From positions 1 through 17,946 of the forward strand of contig CALBSF010000213.1 in assembly GCA_937927795.1 (NCBI GenBank): a stretch of DNA of 17,946 nt, read 5' to 3'. Below the pieces are notes generated by a model. It had not been told where the DNA came from. It did no database searches and worked only from the letters and a program-made list of their open reading frames with translations. This document shows, in pieces, positions 16,506-17,946 of the stretch (the stretch's first letter is position 1; every line of letters starts with the position of its first letter). Source of the DNA: an uncultured Rickettsiales bacterium (GTDB lineage: Bacteria > Pseudomonadota > Alphaproteobacteria > Rickettsiales > UBA1997). A program made the translations under genes and the position numbers.

Positions 16506-16880
16506 ATGGCAAATACTAGATTTGACAATGCTAGAAAACAATTATCAGACTCTTTTAAATTGCTTGAAAAAACCATCAAACAAAAATTACAAGAAACCGC
16601 TATTCAATCAAGAATGATTGATGTTAGTGAAGAATATGATTCTGATCTAAAGCAAAAAATTGTTGAACAATCAGCGATAATTCAAAATTTAAATTCTCAA
16701 ATTAATAACTTACAAAAAGAGTTAGAAAATGCTGGAATTGAAATTGAATTTCTAAATGAAAAATGCAAAATGATCGCCGATAGAGCGGCTAAATCAAAAT
16801 CTAAAGAAAAAGAATTAGTTGAAGAAATTGAAAATGATTTAGCAAAAATTTCTGAATTAATTAAAGGCGAAGATCAATGA
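16506..16880 (+). CDS. Small coiled-coil protein upstream of zapA (DUF4164-like)
   Basis: The 124-residue product is almost entirely predicted coiled coil: heptad-like Leu/Ile spacing from about residue 10 to the end, including IIQNLNSQINNLQKELENA and a charged C-terminus. There is no signal peptide or membrane segment. A small coiled-coil gene immediately before zapA is the usual alphaproteobacterial arrangement (DUF4164-type), so position supports the identity more than sequence does. I chose the ATG at 16506; an in-frame TTG at 16491 would add five residues. It lies 18 nt after the carB half, and its TGA overlaps the zapA ATG (ATGA). A role with ZapA in division-ring assembly is inference. 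Confidence 0.7.
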   Translation: MANTRFDNARKQLSDSFKLLEKTIKQKLQETAIQSRMIDVSEEYDSDLKQKIVEQSAIIQNLNSQINNLQKELENAGIEIEFLNEKCKMIADRAAKSKSKEKELVEEIENDLAKISELIKGEDQ

Positions 16881-17350
16881 AAGAAATCGAAATTCTAATT
16901 GCCGGATCGCAGTATAAAATTTCTTGCAAAGAAACGCAGAAAGATCGATTGGTTTATCTTGCTAATAAACTTAGCAAAAGAATTGATAAAATTTCACAAA
17001 ATATAAAAAATAATTCCACCTCTTCATCAAGCCACAACCGCCATCTCGAGAAAATATCTTCCTCACCTGGTCATCACCGTCATCTCGAACGTAGTGAGAG
17101 ATCTGGTGAGGCTAAACTTAAAGAGATCTCTCGCTTCGCTCGAGATGACAGCGAAGAAAAAAATTTACTCGTAATGGCCGCCTTGACTCTTGAAGATGAA
17201 TTAGAAAAAAAATCAGAAAGCTTAACTTCAAAAGAAGAAAATGAAGGCGGCGAAATAAATGATCAAGATATTTACGATGCAGTAAGCGATAACATAGAAA
17301 ACATTACCGATTACATCGAAACTCTTACTGAAAAAATTAAAAAACTTTAA
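16877..17350 (+). CDS. zapA: Cell division protein ZapA with in-frame palindromic insertion
   Basis: ZapA promotes bundling of FtsZ filaments at the division site. The N-terminal block EIEILIAGSQYKISCKE plus DRLVYLANKLSKRIDKI and the later block NLLVMAALTLEDELEK are the two conserved parts of the ZapA domain, and the C-terminal helix would dimerise. In ordinary ZapA these blocks are nearly adjacent; here about 48 residues (roughly 47-94) rich in Ser, His, Arg and Glu intervene, encoded by a palindromic repeat. The total of 157 residues is long compared with about 100-120. The frame is intact, so the protein is probably made with the extra loop. The start overlaps the upstream gene by 4 nt, and fau begins 17 nt after the stop. 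There is no space for a 6S RNA between zapA and fau. Confidence 0.87.
   Translation: MKEIEILIAGSQYKISCKETQKDRLVYLANKLSKRIDKISQNIKNNSTSSSSHNRHLEKISSSPGHHRHLERSERSGEAKLKEISRFARDDSEEKNLLVMAALTLEDELEKKSESLTSKEENEGGEINDQDIYDAVSDNIENITDYIETLTEKIKKL
17079..17149. repeat. Palindromic element inside zapA
   Basis: Arms 17079-17104 and 17124-17149 are 26-nt inverted copies with three mismatches around a 19-nt loop; the right arm contains CTCTCGCTTCGCTCGAGATG. A flanking 7-bp pair, CCTCACC at 17061-17067 and GGTGAGG at 17105-17111, and a partial CATCTCGAG copy near 17042 suggest a nested or partly duplicated element, so the full insertion is probably about 17015-17158. It keeps the zapA frame open. Confidence 0.85.
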
Positions 17351-17367
17351 AAGGCAAAACCGCTCGC

Positions 17368-17751
17368 GTGCAAAGCAAATCAGAGATCCGTGAAATTTTT
17401 AAAAAAAATAGACTAGCTTTAGATCCAGTTGAAGCAAGAATACAATCGCAATTAGTAAATCAAAATCTTATTTTTAATTTACTGCCAAAAATTTATTCAA
17501 AAGAAAAAATTTTTTCTCTTTATATTCCAGCAAGTAATGAAGTTGATCCGACGGCAATAGCAAATTTTTTTAAAAAAAATAATATTAAATTTTCTTATCC
17601 AAAAATTATTTCTGATAATTTACCTTTGCAATTCATTGCTTATGAAAATGAACAAAAATTTTCCAACAATAATACATATTCTAAAATTTTAGAAGTATTT
17701 GAATTTTGTAATATTTTTCCTTGTACTATAATTTCTTTTGTTTTTGAATGA
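17368..17751 (+). CDS. fau: 5-formyltetrahydrofolate cyclo-ligase, truncated at C-terminus
   Basis: This enzyme (also MTHFS or YgfA) converts 5-formyl-THF to 5,10-methenyl-THF using ATP. The start is GTG, giving KSEIREIFKKNRLAL, the usual N-terminal ATP-binding basic helix. IFSLYIPASNEVDP, YPKI and the SKILE segment (about residue 108) follow the family order. After KILE the family continues with Pro, the P-D/VPLVAFD segment and the glycine-rich GYGGGYYDR loop; none of these is present. Instead there are about 19 unrelated residues and a stop, for 127 residues instead of about 190. Without the C-terminal catalytic loop it should be inactive. Similarity ends at about 17694, where opposing znuA-like similarity begins within 30 nt. 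Its place after zapA is the conserved one. Confidence 0.8.
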   Translation: MQSKSEIREIFKKNRLALDPVEARIQSQLVNQNLIFNLLPKIYSKEKIFSLYIPASNEVDPTAIANFFKKNNIKFSYPKIISDNLPLQFIAYENEQKFSNNNTYSKILEVFEFCNIFPCTIISFVFE

Positions 17752-17945
17752 AGTGCTAAATCTTTAAATTTGCTATCTAAATCATCCAATTTTTTTATGT
17801 ATTCAACTTTGTTGCTTGTGTAGAAGTCTTTGTTTATAGAATCTTTTTCAATTAAACCATTATATATATTTTCAACAATAGTTTTTGCTAAAATTGGATC
17901 AGTCCAAATATGTGGATCTTTTCCTGTATGTTCATGACCGTCTTC
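17640..17945 (-). CDS. Zinc/manganese ABC transporter substrate-binding protein fragment (ZnuA-like), C-terminus replaced
   Basis: On the minus strand the frame enters from the right edge and reads EDGHEHTGKDPHIWTDP, then AKTIVENIYNGLIEKD, and onward to SKFKDLALHSKTKEIIV. DPHIWTDP with its metal-binding His is the hallmark of cluster A-I periplasmic Zn/Mn-binding proteins, and the upstream His-rich loop suits zinc. Similarity stops at about 17724: the family would continue with a His-containing segment (typically HDAFGY), but here about 28 unrelated residues lead to a TAA at 17642-17640, antisense to fau. The N-terminus and signal peptide lie outside the window. The tail-to-tail junction with fau means the gene has lost its C-terminal lobe or that the assembly is joined here. 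Confidence 0.72.
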   Translation of the reverse strand, partial: EDGHEHTGKDPHIWTDPILAKTIVENIYNGLIEKDSINKDFYTSNKVEYIKKLDDLDSKFKDLALHSKTKEIIVQGKILQNSNTSKILEYVLLLENFCSFS

Positions 17946-17946
17946 A

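Noticed and set aside
17351..17367. A 6S RNA between zapA and fau, as found in many bacteria
   Set aside because: The gap is only 17 nt, far too short for a 6S RNA.

Overview
The window is low-GC DNA (A/T-rich codons, few recognisable Shine-Dalgarno sites) from an alphaproteobacterium, most likely a member of Rickettsiales or a near relative. Four things point there: a circularly permuted (two-piece type) tmRNA gene, an SspB adaptor of the alphaproteobacterial type ending in VVSLDAFRK, the coiled-coil/zapA/fau gene order, and palindromic repeats inserted in frame inside protein genes, as in Rickettsia. Lysine/DAP, peptidoglycan, pyrimidine and folate genes are present, so the genome is not among the most reduced.

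Left part (+ strand): the end of lysA (DAP decarboxylase), then three closely spaced genes (gaps 1 and 13 nt): a soluble PAS/GAF histidine kinase, an outer-membrane beta-barrel protein, and a 1252-residue protein with N-terminal helical repeats, a RAP domain and a long ankyrin-like region. The last is the least conventional protein here and a candidate host-directed or RNA-directed factor. It converges on the next block.

Middle part (- strand, read right to left): ssrA (tmRNA), a 35-bp perfect palindrome, then sspB, plsY, pyrF, murE and a fused GltD/PyrK-like flavoprotein. From sspB on, the genes are 2, 0, 25 and -23 nt apart and look like one operon. ssrA and sspB belong to one process: trans-translation tags stalled polypeptides and SspB hands tagged proteins to ClpXP. 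The encoded tag is unusual: it carries two tandem copies of ANDNF whose codons differ only at synonymous positions, and it ends in VAFA. The spacer of the permuted gene is large and highly structured.

Right part (+ strand): divergent from ssrA, a gene for only the C-terminal half of carbamoyl-phosphate synthase large subunit, then a coiled-coil protein, zapA (with an in-frame palindromic insertion) and fau. fau loses its similarity after about 108 codons and meets, tail to tail, a zinc/manganese transporter binding-protein gene (znuA-like, - strand) that also loses its C-terminus. This is a rearrangement junction or an assembly join.

Three palindromic elements (in the GltD/PyrK gene, beside ssrA, and in zapA) differ in sequence but share the core GCTTCGCT, suggesting related mobile palindromes.
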